Positions 1 to 7,648 of a stretch of 43,187 bases of DNA are shown one piece after another. Positions within the stretch are counted from its first letter, which is position 1, and each line of letters begins with the position of its first letter. The notes beneath the pieces are model-generated. The model saw only the letters and a program-made list of their open reading frames with translations. It was not told the origin of the DNA and did not search any database. The translations under genes were made by a program, and so were the position numbers. The stretch comes from Chthoniobacter flavus (GTDB lineage: Bacteria > Verrucomicrobiota > Verrucomicrobiia > Chthoniobacterales > Chthoniobacteraceae). The stretch lies in the NCBI GenBank assembly GCA_945861435.1, contig CAMAUX010000047.1, positions 1-43,187 of the forward strand. Direction: 5' to 3'.

Positions 1-1074
1 CAGAAGGGGCGCGAGGCGAGTCAGGCGCTGGCGAGTTTGCGTGAGACGGCGCCGACGTTTGCCGTGCGTGCGCAGGATGCACTGCGGGGCGGGCAGTTTG
101 AGGAGGCGCTGAAGGCGGCGACGTTCGCGGTGAAATTGGAGCCCAAGAACTCCGAGTACCATGCGCTGCGTGGCAATGCGCTGCAGGTCTTGGTGCGATG
201 GCCGGAGGCGGTGGAGGCGTATCGGACGGCGGTGCGACTTGGTGCGGATGCCGGAGTGAAGGACAATCTGGCTTTGACGGAGAGCTTGATGGTGCGCTCC
301 AAGAGCGAAGGTGAGGCCAAGGCAAAAGTGGCCTTGTTTGAAGCGCTCAATGGGCAGGGGCGTCAATCGGAGGCGCTGGAGTTTGGAAGGGAGTTGGGAG
401 ATTTTTGGAAGGATCGGAAGCGGGACATGAGCGTGTTGCCGGAGTTGGTGAAGCGGTTGGAGGCGAAGCTGCTGCCGGTGCCTGGGAGCAAGATTCGCAT
501 GAGCAAGACGGAGATGACCGTCGGGGAATGGAAGCTGTACCTGAAGGCGGATGGGCTTCCCGACTGGCAGCAGCCGTCCAAAGACTGGACACAGACGGAC
601 GAGCATCCCGTGGTGAGTGTGAGTTGGAATCGAGCGAAGGAGTTCTGCGAATGGCTGAGCGCGAAGACTGGTAAGCAGTGGCGTCTTCCGACGAATGCGG
701 AGTGGGAGGCTGCGGTGGGACCGACGAAATATCCGTGGGGGGATTATTACCCGCCGCACTGGGATGACGGGAATTACGCGGTGGGGGTGGATGGAAAAGA
801 GGATCCTGAAAAAGTGGGAGTGGACGGGATTCTGGGGACAGCGCCCGTGGGTTCATTCAAACCGAATGCTTTGGGTTTTTACGATTTGGGAGGCAACGTT
901 TGGGAATGGATGTGGGATGGACAGGATGAGAAAACAGGGAAACGGGTGTTCCGTGGCGGGGGCTGGGACGGCTTCGCGGAGGGCTGCGCGGTGGGGTACC
1001 GGATCTACTACTCCCCGGCCGGCAGCTACGGCGGCGGCTACGGGTTCCGGCTGGCTCTGAGTTCAGATCCCTGA
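1..1074 (+). CDS. TPR + formylglycine-enzyme-like (FGE-sulfatase/SUMF1) domain protein, 5' end outside the window
   Basis: The frame is open from base 1, so the TTG at 37 is only the first start-like codon in the window and the true start lies upstream. The first part (about bases 60-300) reads as TPR-like helices of the type ALRGGQFEEALKAA. From about base 470 the protein is an FGE-sulfatase (PF03781) domain, with VVSVSWNRAKEFCEWLS, WRLPTNAEWEAA, GFYDLGGNVWEWMWD and a terminal GFRLALSS. In the PVC group such domains often sit at the C-terminus of kinase or TPR proteins, so an upstream kinase domain is possible but unseen. True FGE activity is not shown: many members are non-catalytic C-type-lectin folds. 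Odd point: near the 3' end, presumed variable positions use NNC codons while the rest of the gene prefers G-ending codons (see findings). The family assignment is firm; the function is not. Confidence 0.88.
   Translation, partial: QKGREASQALASLRETAPTFAVRAQDALRGGQFEEALKAATFAVKLEPKNSEYHALRGNALQVLVRWPEAVEAYRTAVRLGADAGVKDNLALTESLMVRSKSEGEAKAKVALFEALNGQGRQSEALEFGRELGDFWKDRKRDMSVLPELVKRLEAKLLPVPGSKIRMSKTEMTVGEWKLYLKADGLPDWQQPSKDWTQTDEHPVVSVSWNRAKEFCEWLSAKTGKQWRLPTNAEWEAAVGPTKYPWGDYYPPHWDDGNYAVGVDGKEDPEKVGVDGILGTAPVGSFKPNALGFYDLGGNVWEWMWDGQDEKTGKRVFRGGGWDGFAEGCAVGYRIYYSPAGSYGGGYGFRLALSSDP
949..1050 (+). other. Candidate diversity-generating-retroelement variable region (VR)
   Basis: The last part of the FGE/C-type-lectin domain runs from RVF to the terminal GFR. 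Of the 13 codons at 1003-1041, 12 end in C (ATC, TAC, TAC, TCC, GCC, GGC, AGC, TAC, GGC, GGC, GGC, TAC); the exception is a CCG proline. All 12 can be derived from AAC or AGC by changing A only. Glycines at family-conserved positions use GGG (958, 994, 1042), whereas those at surface-loop positions use GGC (961, 970, 982, 1021, 1030-1038). DGRs mutate adenines of AAC-type codons in exactly this fold and position. No template repeat or reverse transcriptase is visible in the window, so this is an inference. Confidence 0.45.
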
Positions 1075-1107
1075 GCGGCTGTGCCGCGGGCTTTCGCGGA
1101 GCGAAAG
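1075..1107 (+). other. Tandem hairpins just after the FGE-like gene
   Basis: Two short perfect inverted repeats follow the stop codon directly. GCGGC (1075-1079) pairs with GCCGC (1083-1087) around a 3-base loop. CTTTCGC (1091-1097) pairs with GCGAAAG (1101-1107) around loop GGA. No T-run follows on the + strand, so they are not typical intrinsic terminators. In DGR systems a short-loop hairpin or cruciform just downstream of the variable region promotes retrohoming, and the second hairpin fits that by position and shape. Unrelated RNA 3'-end structure is the alternative. Confidence 0.5.
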
Positions 1108-1248
1108 GGCGCGTGGTGGGAGGAGGGAGCAGCCGATGACGGCGGAGCCGGCACCGCCCGGAGGGCGGAGGCTGGGCGTGTGCTGTTTTACGTTCTACTA
1201 CGGAGGGCTCGCCATGGATGGCGCCTGCGGGCAGAGTGCACGGCTCAG

Positions 1249-1875
1249 ATGAAACTTCTCCGTACCCTCCCCCTGCTGGCTGTTCTCTGGAACTGTGCGT
1301 GTGTGTTCGCGGCTCCCGTGCCCATTTTTGATGGGAAAAGCTTCGCCGGATGGGAGGGCGACACTCAGAAAACGTGGCGCATCGAGGGGGGGAGCATCGT
1401 GGGCGGTTCGCTGGAGGAGAAGGTGCCGCACAACGCATTCCTCGCGACGGAGCGTCGGTACGCGAACTTTGAGCTGCACGTGGAGTTCAAGCTCGTGGGG
1501 ACCGAGGGGCAGGTGAATGCGGGGATTCAGATTCGGAGTGAACGGGTTCCGAATCACTTCGAGATGATCGGTTACCAAGCCGATCTGGGTGAGAAGTATT
1601 ACGGGGCGCTTTATGACGAGTCGCGTCGGCGGAAGGTGCTGGCGGCGCCTGCACCGGAGGTCATTGCCAAGGCACTCAAGGTCGGGGAATGGAATGCGTA
1701 CCGGATTCGGTGTGAAGGGCGGCGGATCCAGCTTTGGATCAATGGTGTCCAGACGGTGGATTACACGGAAGCCGACGAGACGCTTGTGCAGGACGGGCGG
1801 ATCGGGCTCCAGATCCACGGGGGCGGCAAGGCGCAGGTGTGGTATCGGGACGTGCGGATCGAGGAGTTGCCTTGA
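1249..1875 (+). CDS. Secreted DUF1080 (3-keto-disaccharide hydrolase-type) protein
   Basis: The protein has 208 residues from ATG 1249. The frame is open further upstream to a GTG at 1081, but the ATG start gives a clean signal peptide (MKLLRTLPLLAVL...CVFA, cleavage near residues 20-22), so I chose it. The mature part opens with IFDGKSFAGWEGD, the hallmark N-terminus of DUF1080 (PF06439), a concanavalin-like jelly roll, and continues through FELHVEFKL, NAGIQIRS and GEWNAYRIRCEGRRIQLWINGV to a C-terminal GRIGLQIHGGG.AQVWYRDVRI. Members are abundant in Verrucomicrobiota and Planctomycetota, and some hydrolyse 3-keto-glycosides; the substrate here is unknown. The export signal places it in the periplasm or outside. 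The neighbour upstream has a 175-base gap, so no operon is evident. Confidence 0.9.
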   Translation: MKLLRTLPLLAVLWNCACVFAAPVPIFDGKSFAGWEGDTQKTWRIEGGSIVGGSLEEKVPHNAFLATERRYANFELHVEFKLVGTEGQVNAGIQIRSERVPNHFEMIGYQADLGEKYYGALYDESRRRKVLAAPAPEVIAKALKVGEWNAYRIRCEGRRIQLWINGVQTVDYTEADETLVQDGRIGLQIHGGGKAQVWYRDVRIEELP

Positions 1876-1978
1876 AGGGTGTGGGCCGACGGGGCAATGC
1901 TGGTTGGGCGTCGATGGCGGGGCCGCTGTCCTGCGCCGGTCGTTTGCCCCGGGCGTCTGTCGTGGAGCAGCGGTGCGC

Positions 1979-2254
1979 TCAGCGGCGGCGGAGCTTTTCT
2001 TTTTCCGCCTCGCAGTCGTCCTGGAGTTTGCGGACTTCGCGGGCGAGTTCCTGCTCGATCTGAGCGGCGTCCTCGAAGGAGCCTGCAGCTTGGGCCTTGG
2101 CGAGGTTGTCTTTGAGGAAGACTTCGCGTTCGGCGATGCGGGCGCGGAATTTGGAGTCGACCTCGGCGAGGGCGGCCTTTTGTTCGGCGGTGAGTTTGAC
2201 GGCGGGAGCCTGTTTCTCGAGCCGTTCCATGGCGAGTTCGTATGCGGATTTCAT
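1979..2254 (-). CDS. Small conserved coiled-coil protein, function unknown
   Basis: The protein has 91 residues from the ATG at 2252-2254. The frame continues upstream for another 56 codons, but that part is proline/arginine-rich and of shadow quality, so the inner MKSAYELAMERL start is preferred. The protein is almost entirely charged helix (LTAEQKAALAEVDSKFRARI, AREVRKLQDDCEAEKEKLRRR), with heptad-like spacing, no signal peptide and no membrane segment. I do not recognise a named family. It is convergent with the DUF1080 gene (about 100 bases apart) and divergent from the HAD gene (182-base spacer). The codon use and soluble helical composition look like a genuine gene. Confidence 0.7.
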   Translation of the reverse strand: MKSAYELAMERLEKQAPAVKLTAEQKAALAEVDSKFRARIAEREVFLKDNLAKAQAAGSFEDAAQIEQELAREVRKLQDDCEAEKEKLRRR

Positions 2255-2436
2255 CAGAGTTAGGAGAATGAGGGTTGCATGGGGGGCGTTGGGGCGCGAA
2301 GAAGGGTGGGCGATGCGGGTTGCATCCTTCACGGGAAGGTGGTGGGTTGCCAACCCTGTTTGCGCTGCGGCCTCTTCCATTCCTGCGACGTTCCTGCTGA
2401 GGCCCTCTTCCATTTGCTGCAATTTTTCTGCGACGC

Positions 2437-3213
2437 ATGATCAAGTTGTTGAGCACCGATTTTGACGGGACCGTGGTGGACCACAACGCGGTGCCCGCCG
2501 TGGACCCCGGGTTTCTCGAGGCGATCCGGGAATTGCGTGCTGGTGGGGCGTTGTGGGCGATCAACACTGGGCGAGACCTTCGTCAGATCGTGGAGGGGTT
2601 GCGGGAGTTTCGGGTGCCTGTGGAGCCGGACTTCGTGCTGACGGCGGAGCGGGAGGTTTTCCACAAGGGGCAGGACGGGTGCTGGCAGGATTTTGGGGAT
2701 TGGAATGCGCGCTGCCAGGAGGCGCACCTGAAACTGCTGGTGGATGCGCGGCCGTTTTTGCGGGATGTGGAGTTTTTTTTGCGCACGCATGGGAAGGCGC
2801 ATCCGATTTTTGAGGGGGATCACATGGTGGGGCTCGCGACGGACACGGAGGCTGGGATGGAGGAGGTATGCGCGTTTTTGGATGCGGAACGCAGTCGGGT
2901 GCCGGGCTTTTATTATATGCGCAACACGGTGTATGCGCGGTTCTGTCACGAGGATTACAGCAAGGGGACGGCGCTTGGGGAGTTGGCGCGGTTGGTGGGG
3001 ATCGGGGTGCACGAGATTTTTGCGGCGGGTGATCATTACAACGATCTGCCGATGCTGGACGGGCGGCATGCGCGCTGGGTGGCGTGTCCGGGTAATGCGG
3101 TGGGGGCGGTGAAGGAGCAGGTGCAGCGGGTGGGTGGGTATGTGGCGAAGGGGGCGTGCAGCGTGGGGTTGTTGGAGGCGCTACGGGTATTTGGAGCGCT
3201 GCCCAAGCGGTGA
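2437..3213 (+). CDS. HAD-superfamily (class IIB, Cof-like) hydrolase
   Basis: The protein has 258 residues. HAD motif I is STDFDGTVVD (nucleophile D8, acid D10), motif II is AINTGRD, and motif III/IV is a distal lysine (DYSKGTALGEL) with AAGDHYNDLPML binding Mg2+. The large cap between motif II and the lysine is typical of subclass IIB phosphatases such as Cof and sucrose-phosphatase-type enzymes. The substrate is probably a small phosphorylated metabolite; the sequence does not say which. It starts at ATG 2437 with no Shine-Dalgarno sequence (the upstream bases are T-rich). It stands alone, divergent from the coiled-coil gene and 190 bases ahead of rpmI. Confidence 0.88.
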   Translation: MIKLLSTDFDGTVVDHNAVPAVDPGFLEAIRELRAGGALWAINTGRDLRQIVEGLREFRVPVEPDFVLTAEREVFHKGQDGCWQDFGDWNARCQEAHLKLLVDARPFLRDVEFFLRTHGKAHPIFEGDHMVGLATDTEAGMEEVCAFLDAERSRVPGFYYMRNTVYARFCHEDYSKGTALGELARLVGIGVHEIFAAGDHYNDLPMLDGRHARWVACPGNAVGAVKEQVQRVGGYVAKGACSVGLLEALRVFGALPKR

Positions 3214-3403
3214 GAGGATGGGTGGGCGCGGAGGTGTGAGGGTGTTGGATGGGCGATGAGTGTGCTCGAGGCTTCCTGAGTGGGGGTGGCTGAAATGGGT
3301 GGAAACCGGGTGGGATGTTCGGGTTGACTTGCTTGGGGCGGGAGGTGTTGAGGCCCTAGAAAGAGATTGCCAATCGGGTTTTGGGCGTTAGTTTTTGCCC
3401 CCC

Positions 3404-3613
3404 ATGCCAAAAAGCATTGCACGTCGTAAGACGAAAAAATCGGCCGCCAAACGGTTCAAAGTGACCGCGACGGGCAAGATTCTTCGCCGTAAACCGGGTC
3501 TCCGGCATCTGGCCTCCTCCAAGAGTTCGAAGCGCAAGCGGAACCTTGGGAAGGTGGGTCAGGTTCACGAGACCATGGTGGCTCGGATCGCAGAATGCCT
3601 GCCGTTCGCCTAA
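3404..3613 (+). CDS. rpmI: 50S ribosomal protein L35
   Basis: The protein has 69 residues, the usual L35 length is about 65, and it is strongly basic: MPKSIARRKTKKSAAKRFKV, then GKILRRKPGLRHLASSKSSKRKRNL. A TTG nine bases upstream is in frame, but ATG 3404 gives the canonical MPK start. It heads a translation cluster, rpmI-rplT-pheS-pheT. infC, often first in this cluster, is not upstream here: a HAD gene is. The 190-base leader has a TTGACT hexamer at 3323 but no convincing -10 at normal spacing, and there is no Shine-Dalgarno sequence directly before the ATG (a C-run instead). Confidence 0.96.
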   Translation: MPKSIARRKTKKSAAKRFKVTATGKILRRKPGLRHLASSKSSKRKRNLGKVGQVHETMVARIAECLPFA

Positions 3614-3643
3614 GTCGGCGGCGTTAACCACTGGCTGCTGTTG

Positions 3644-3729
3644 CCCGGGAAATCCGGGGGGCGGCGGCCGGGATCCCAGCGTCTGTCCCGCCTTTTGCGG
3701 GACGCATCGGAACCTGAGACGCGGGATCC
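3644..3729 (+). promoter_or_regulatory. Structured RNA in the rpmI-rplT spacer (candidate r-protein autoregulatory element)
   Basis: The 160-base spacer contains a nested fold. An outer helix pairs GGATCCC-A-GCGTCT (3671-3684) with AGACGCGGGATCC (3717-3729): 13 base pairs with one bulged A. It encloses a perfect hairpin, GTCCCGC-CTTTT-GCGGGAC (3685-3703), and leaves 3704-3716 unpaired. A further small hairpin, CCCGG-GAAAT-CCGGG, lies at 3644-3658. The element ends 44 bases before the rplT ATG. In E. coli and Bacillus, L20 represses its own operon by binding a structured mRNA site; this fold is where such a site would be, but I cannot match it to a known L20 motif. Confidence 0.6.
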
Positions 3730-3773
3730 TTCACTAAAAAGAAACAGGGATTCCGAAAGCAAAATACTAACCT

Positions 3774-4148
3774 ATGCCAAGAGCCACGAATGCGCCCGCC
3801 AGTCGCGAGCGCCGCAAGAAGATCGTCGACGCCGCCCGGGGATACCGCGGCCGTCGTTCCAAACTTTTCCGTTACGCGAAGAACGCGGTGATGAAAGCCC
3901 AGGTATGGGCTTACCGGGATCGCAAGACGCGCAAGCGCAATTTCCGGATGCTGTGGCAGCAGCGGATCAACGCGGCGGCCCGTGCGAACGGGATGAACTA
4001 CAGCCGCTTCATTGAGGGCATCAAGGCGGCGGGTCTGGATCTTGACCGCAAGGTGATGTCCGACCTCGCCATTCATGACGAGGCTGGGTTCAAGGCGCTG
4101 GTCGCCAAGGCTCAGGCCGCGCTCGAGGCGAAAAAGAAGGCGGCCTAA
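3774..4148 (+). CDS. rplT: 50S ribosomal protein L20
   Basis: The protein has 124 residues, slightly longer than the usual 115-120. It has the basic N-terminal arm (MPRATNAPASRERRKKIVDA, then GYRGRRSKLFRYAKNAVMKA), AYRDRKTRKRNFRMLWQQRINAA, and the C-terminal globular part YSRFIEGIKAAGLDLDRKVMSDLA. L20 binds 23S rRNA during early 50S assembly and in several phyla represses its own operon. The C-terminal tail is alanine/lysine-rich. It is separated from rpmI by the structured spacer and from pheS by a 90-base spacer with a perfect 10-base-pair hairpin. Confidence 0.97.
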   Translation: MPRATNAPASRERRKKIVDAARGYRGRRSKLFRYAKNAVMKAQVWAYRDRKTRKRNFRMLWQQRINAAARANGMNYSRFIEGIKAAGLDLDRKVMSDLAIHDEAGFKALVAKAQAALEAKKKAA

Positions 4149-4173
4149 GTCGACCTTCAGCCCCACGGTTTTC

Positions 4174-4207
4174 CAGCCTCGAATGCGCGTGTGCGTGTTC
4201 GAGGCTG
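4174..4207 (+). terminator. Terminator- or attenuator-like hairpin between rplT and pheS
   Basis: CAGCCTCGAA (4174-4183) pairs perfectly with TTCGAGGCTG (4198-4207) around a 14-base GC/GT loop, followed by TGCCGTTTTCAG. The short T-run and the position between r-protein and tRNA-synthetase genes fit a weak terminator or attenuator that lowers pheST relative to rplT. No phenylalanine-rich leader peptide and no T-box features are visible. Confidence 0.5.
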
Positions 4208-4238
4208 TGCCGTTTTCAGACTCCACGAAGAATCAGCC

Positions 4239-5252
4239 ATGGACCAATCACTTGAAGAATTGCGCGTGACGGCGCTTGCCCAGATTGCCGGGGTCGGCGA
4301 CGAGGCGTCGTTGGAGGCGGTGCGGGTGCAGTACCTCGGGCGCGCCGGGAAGATTTCGGCGGCGAGCGAGGCGATGAAGTCGCTGCCCAAGGAGGACAAG
4401 CCGCGGATTGGGAAGTTGCTCAACGAGGTGCGCGGGGCGGTGAGTGGGGCGCTGGACGCGGCGAAGGCGGCGCTTTTGGCGAAGGCCGATCAGGCTGCGT
4501 TTGCGGGAGTCGATGGTTCTCTGCCGGGCACCGGGTTGCCTCAAGGCAGCCTGCATCCGCTCACGCAGCTTCAGGAGCGGGCGATCCAGATTTTCCGGCG
4601 GATGGGGTTTGCGCTGGCGGATGGGCCGGACATCGAGACGGAGTTCCATTGTTTCGACGCGCTCAACACGCCGGCGGATCACCCGGCTCGCAACGAGCAG
4701 GACACGTTTTACTTTGGGGACGGGCGGTTGTTGCGCACGCACACGAGTTCGGTGCAGGTGCGCACGATGGAGAAGGTGGCGCCGCCAGTGCGCATCATTG
4801 CGCCCGGAGCGGCGTATCGGCGCGATGAGATTGATGCGACGCACCTTGCGCAGTTCACGCAGATGGAGGGGTTGTACGTGGACGAGAACGTCAGCGTGGC
4901 GGATTTGAAGGGAACGCTGGAGTTCTTCTTCCGCGAGTTGCTTGGCAAGGATGCGCAGTTCCGTTTCCGGCCGCACTTTTTCCCGTTCACGGAGCCGAGT
5001 TACGAGGTGGACATCAAGACGAGCGCGCTGGGCAGTGCGGATCGCTGGCTGGAGATCGCCGGATGCGGGATGGTGGATCCGGCGGTGTTCGAGGCGATCA
5101 ACACGCGCCGTGGTGATCGTGCGTTTGATCCGGAGAAGGTGACCGGGTTTGCGTTCGGGTTCGGATTAGACCGCTTGGCGATGATCCTCTCGCGGGTGCC
5201 GGACATCCGTTATTTCACGGACAACGACCAGCGCTTTCTCGCGCAGTTCTAA
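4239..5252 (+). CDS. pheS: Phenylalanine--tRNA ligase alpha subunit
   Basis: The protein has 337 residues from ATG 4239 (MDQSLEELRVTALAQIAGVG). An in-frame GTG/ATG extension upstream would run through the rplT-pheS hairpin and is rejected. The N-terminal coiled coil is followed by the class II synthetase core: LHPLTQLQERAIQIFRRMGF, the motif-2 region GAAYRRDEIDATHLAQFTQM and motif 3, GFAFGFGLDRLAMI. It forms the alpha2-beta2 enzyme with PheT, charging tRNA-Phe in the cytoplasm. The spacing to pheT is 23 bases, so the two are co-transcribed. The length and motif order are normal. Confidence 0.97.
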   Translation: MDQSLEELRVTALAQIAGVGDEASLEAVRVQYLGRAGKISAASEAMKSLPKEDKPRIGKLLNEVRGAVSGALDAAKAALLAKADQAAFAGVDGSLPGTGLPQGSLHPLTQLQERAIQIFRRMGFALADGPDIETEFHCFDALNTPADHPARNEQDTFYFGDGRLLRTHTSSVQVRTMEKVAPPVRIIAPGAAYRRDEIDATHLAQFTQMEGLYVDENVSVADLKGTLEFFFRELLGKDAQFRFRPHFFPFTEPSYEVDIKTSALGSADRWLEIAGCGMVDPAVFEAINTRRGDRAFDPEKVTGFAFGFGLDRLAMILSRVPDIRYFTDNDQRFLAQF

Positions 5253-5275
5253 ATTTCAGATCCCGTTTTTTTCTC

Positions 5276-7648
5276 ATGAAAGTTTCCCTCAACTGGCTGC
5301 GTGAACTGGTGGATTTGCCGGAGGACACGGGGCGTCTTGTGGACTTGCTGACGTTGGCGGGCGTGGAGGTGGAAGATATCGAGCAGCACGGTGTCGCGAT
5401 TGCCAACGTGGTGGTGGCCGAGATCCGCGAGAGCGTGCAGCATCCGAATGCGGATCGGCTTAGCGTGTGCCAGATCGATGATGGGTCCGGCACGCTGCGG
5501 CAGATCGTGTGTGGAGCGAAGAATTACCGGGTGGGCGACAAGGTGCCGGTGGCGCTTCCGGGCGCGGTGTTGCCAGGCGATTTCAAGATTAAGGTGGGCA
5601 AGTTGCGCGGGGTGGAGAGCCAGGGGATGCTGTGCAGTGCTGAAGAACTCGGGATGCCGAAGGGGGAAGATGGGTTGCTGATCCTCGGGAATGAGCCCGC
5701 TGCGGGGACGCCGCTTGGTGCGTTGTTTCCATCGGACACGGTGCTGGAGCTGGAGGTGACGCCGAACCGGCCGGATCTGTTGAGCGTGAATGGGATCGCG
5801 CGTGAGATCGGTGCGCTGACGGGCAAGCCGGTCCGTTTTGTGGGGCCGCAGTCCGCTGTGTCCGGGGTTGATGCCGGGGCTGGTGCGGTGCAGGTGGCCA
5901 GTCTTGAACGGTGTCCGTTTTACAGTGCGCGAGCGATTCGTGGGGTGAAGGTGGTGGCGAGTCCCGAATGGTTGCGGCGCAAGCTGGAGGCAGTGGGGTT
6001 GAGGCCGATCAACAACTTGGTGGACGTGACGAACCTCGTGATGCTCGAGCTTGGACAGCCGCTCCATGTGTTCGATGCGGATGTGCTTGAGGGCGCGGTC
6101 CGCGTCCGGTGTGCGGTGGAGGGAGAGGAGATGGTGGCGCTGGATGGGAAGAGTTACCGGCTTGGGGCCGAGGAGCTCGTGATCGCGGACGGAGCGCGTC
6201 CGCAAGCGATTGCCGGGATCATGGGAGGCGAGGCGAGCGGGGTGACGGAGCGCACGGTGAACGTGTTGTTGGAGAGCGCGTATTTCGAGCCACGCGGGAT
6301 TCGGCGTAGTGCGCGCAAATTGGGGCTGAGTTCGGATTCGAGCTATCGCTTCGAGCGGGGGGTGGATCGCGCGGGGGTGCTGCGTGCGGCGCAACGTGCG
6401 ACTGAGCTGATTTTGGAACTGGCTGGGGGCGAGGCGGGTCCTGTTCAGGTAGGTGGGAATGTGGACGCGCTGAGTCGGGAGGCGTGTGTGGTGGGGCTGC
6501 GTGCCGAGCGCCTTTGCAGTCTGTTGGGGGTGAAGGTGGAGCCTGCGCGCGTGGAGCAGATTCTTACGGGGTTCGGTTTGGTGAGGGAAGGGGATGGGTG
6601 GCGGGTGCCGTCGTTCCGTGCGGATCTGACGCGGGAGATCGACCTTGTGGAGGAGGTGGCGCGGGTGTTTGGGATGGAGGCTATTCCTGCGAAGACGCAG
6701 GCGCGTTTCGTGCCGGCGAGTGATACGGACGGGCGTTATGATGTGGCGATGGAGTTGCGGCGTGCCTGTGTGGCAGCGGGTTTGCACGAGGCGCGGAGCA
6801 TCACGCTGGTGCCGGAGATTCCGCTGGGGCTGTCTTTGACGGGGATCGGAGCGGAGGCGTTGATCCGCGTGAAGAACCCGATGATTGATGATCAGGTGGT
6901 GCTACGGCCGAACCTTTTGCACGGACTGCTGAAGGCGGTGGGTGACAACTTCCGCGCGCAAGCGGAGTCGGTGCGGCTCTTTGAGGTGGGGCGGGTTTTT
7001 TTCCGCGGTGAGCAGGAGGAGGGATCCCGTCTGGCGATGGTTTTGAGCGGGGCTTTGCATGGGCGTTCGTGGCGGGGTGGGCAGGGGCGCGAGGCTGACC
7101 TCTTTGATTTGAAGGGGATTCTTAGCGGGGTGCTAGGTTCCCGAGTGGGGTTTGAGTTGAAGGAAAATTCTGCGCTGGCGTTGTCGCTGGCGTTGACTGT
7201 CGGGGGTCGGGAGGTGGGGGTGCTTGGGCAGCTCTGGCCTGCCGATGCGCGGGCGTTGGACGCGAAGGCGCCGGTGATGTTTGCGGAGGTGAACCTTGAT
7301 GCGTTGGCGCAGGCGGGGTGGAGCAGGGGTGGGCGTGTGTACGAGGCGGTTCCCCGTTTTCCGGGGGTTACGCGGGATATCGCGATGCTGGTGCCGCTGG
7401 GGTTGGGGCACGCGGAGGTGGTGCGGGTGCTGGAGAGTGTGAAGGAGCCGTTGTTGGTTGGGGTGGAACTGTTCGATGTGTTTGCGGATGCGAGTGGGGA
7501 GAAGGTGCCTGCGGATCGGAAGTCACTGGCTTACTCATTGACATACCGGTCGGTGGACCGAACACTGACGACAGAAGAAGTCAACGCGGCCCACGGGCGC
7601 CTGAAAGAGGCACTGGCGGGGCAGTTGGCGGTGAGTTTCCGCGAGTGA
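5276..7648 (+). CDS. pheT: Phenylalanine--tRNA ligase beta subunit
   Basis: The protein has 790 residues, normal for bacterial PheT. It starts MKVSLNWLRELVDLP. The EMAP-like tRNA-binding domain (about residues 40-150) shows HPNADRLSVCQID and VESQGMLCSAEELG. The B3/B4 editing domain contains PINNLVDVTNLVM and HVFDAD; B5 contains FRADLTREIDLVEEVARVFG; the C-terminal FDX-ACB anticodon-binding domain has VPRFPGVTRDIAMLV and YSLTYRSVDRTLT. It partners with PheS, 23 bases upstream. The start is preceded by a T-run (CCCGTTTTTTTCTC), not a Shine-Dalgarno sequence. The frame is continuous. Confidence 0.97.
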   Translation: MKVSLNWLRELVDLPEDTGRLVDLLTLAGVEVEDIEQHGVAIANVVVAEIRESVQHPNADRLSVCQIDDGSGTLRQIVCGAKNYRVGDKVPVALPGAVLPGDFKIKVGKLRGVESQGMLCSAEELGMPKGEDGLLILGNEPAAGTPLGALFPSDTVLELEVTPNRPDLLSVNGIAREIGALTGKPVRFVGPQSAVSGVDAGAGAVQVASLERCPFYSARAIRGVKVVASPEWLRRKLEAVGLRPINNLVDVTNLVMLELGQPLHVFDADVLEGAVRVRCAVEGEEMVALDGKSYRLGAEELVIADGARPQAIAGIMGGEASGVTERTVNVLLESAYFEPRGIRRSARKLGLSSDSSYRFERGVDRAGVLRAAQRATELILELAGGEAGPVQVGGNVDALSREACVVGLRAERLCSLLGVKVEPARVEQILTGFGLVREGDGWRVPSFRADLTREIDLVEEVARVFGMEAIPAKTQARFVPASDTDGRYDVAMELRRACVAAGLHEARSITLVPEIPLGLSLTGIGAEALIRVKNPMIDDQVVLRPNLLHGLLKAVGDNFRAQAESVRLFEVGRVFFRGEQEEGSRLAMVLSGALHGRSWRGGQGREADLFDLKGILSGVLGSRVGFELKENSALALSLALTVGGREVGVLGQLWPADARALDAKAPVMFAEVNLDALAQAGWSRGGRVYEAVPRFPGVTRDIAMLVPLGLGHAEVVRVLESVKEPLLVGVELFDVFADASGEKVPADRKSLAYSLTYRSVDRTLTTEEVNAAHGRLKEALAGQLAVSFRE

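Noticed and set aside
21-350. Minus-strand ORF inside the FGE/TPR gene
   Set aside because: It is antisense to a gene with clear domain content and is rich in Ser/Ala without a pattern; a shadow frame.
1084-1248. A second FGE-like repeat or DGR template between the FGE-like gene and the DUF1080 gene
   Set aside because: Words such as GGAGGGCGGAGGCTGGG resemble the variable-region start, but there is no run of A-rich codons and no alignment over more than about 15 bases.
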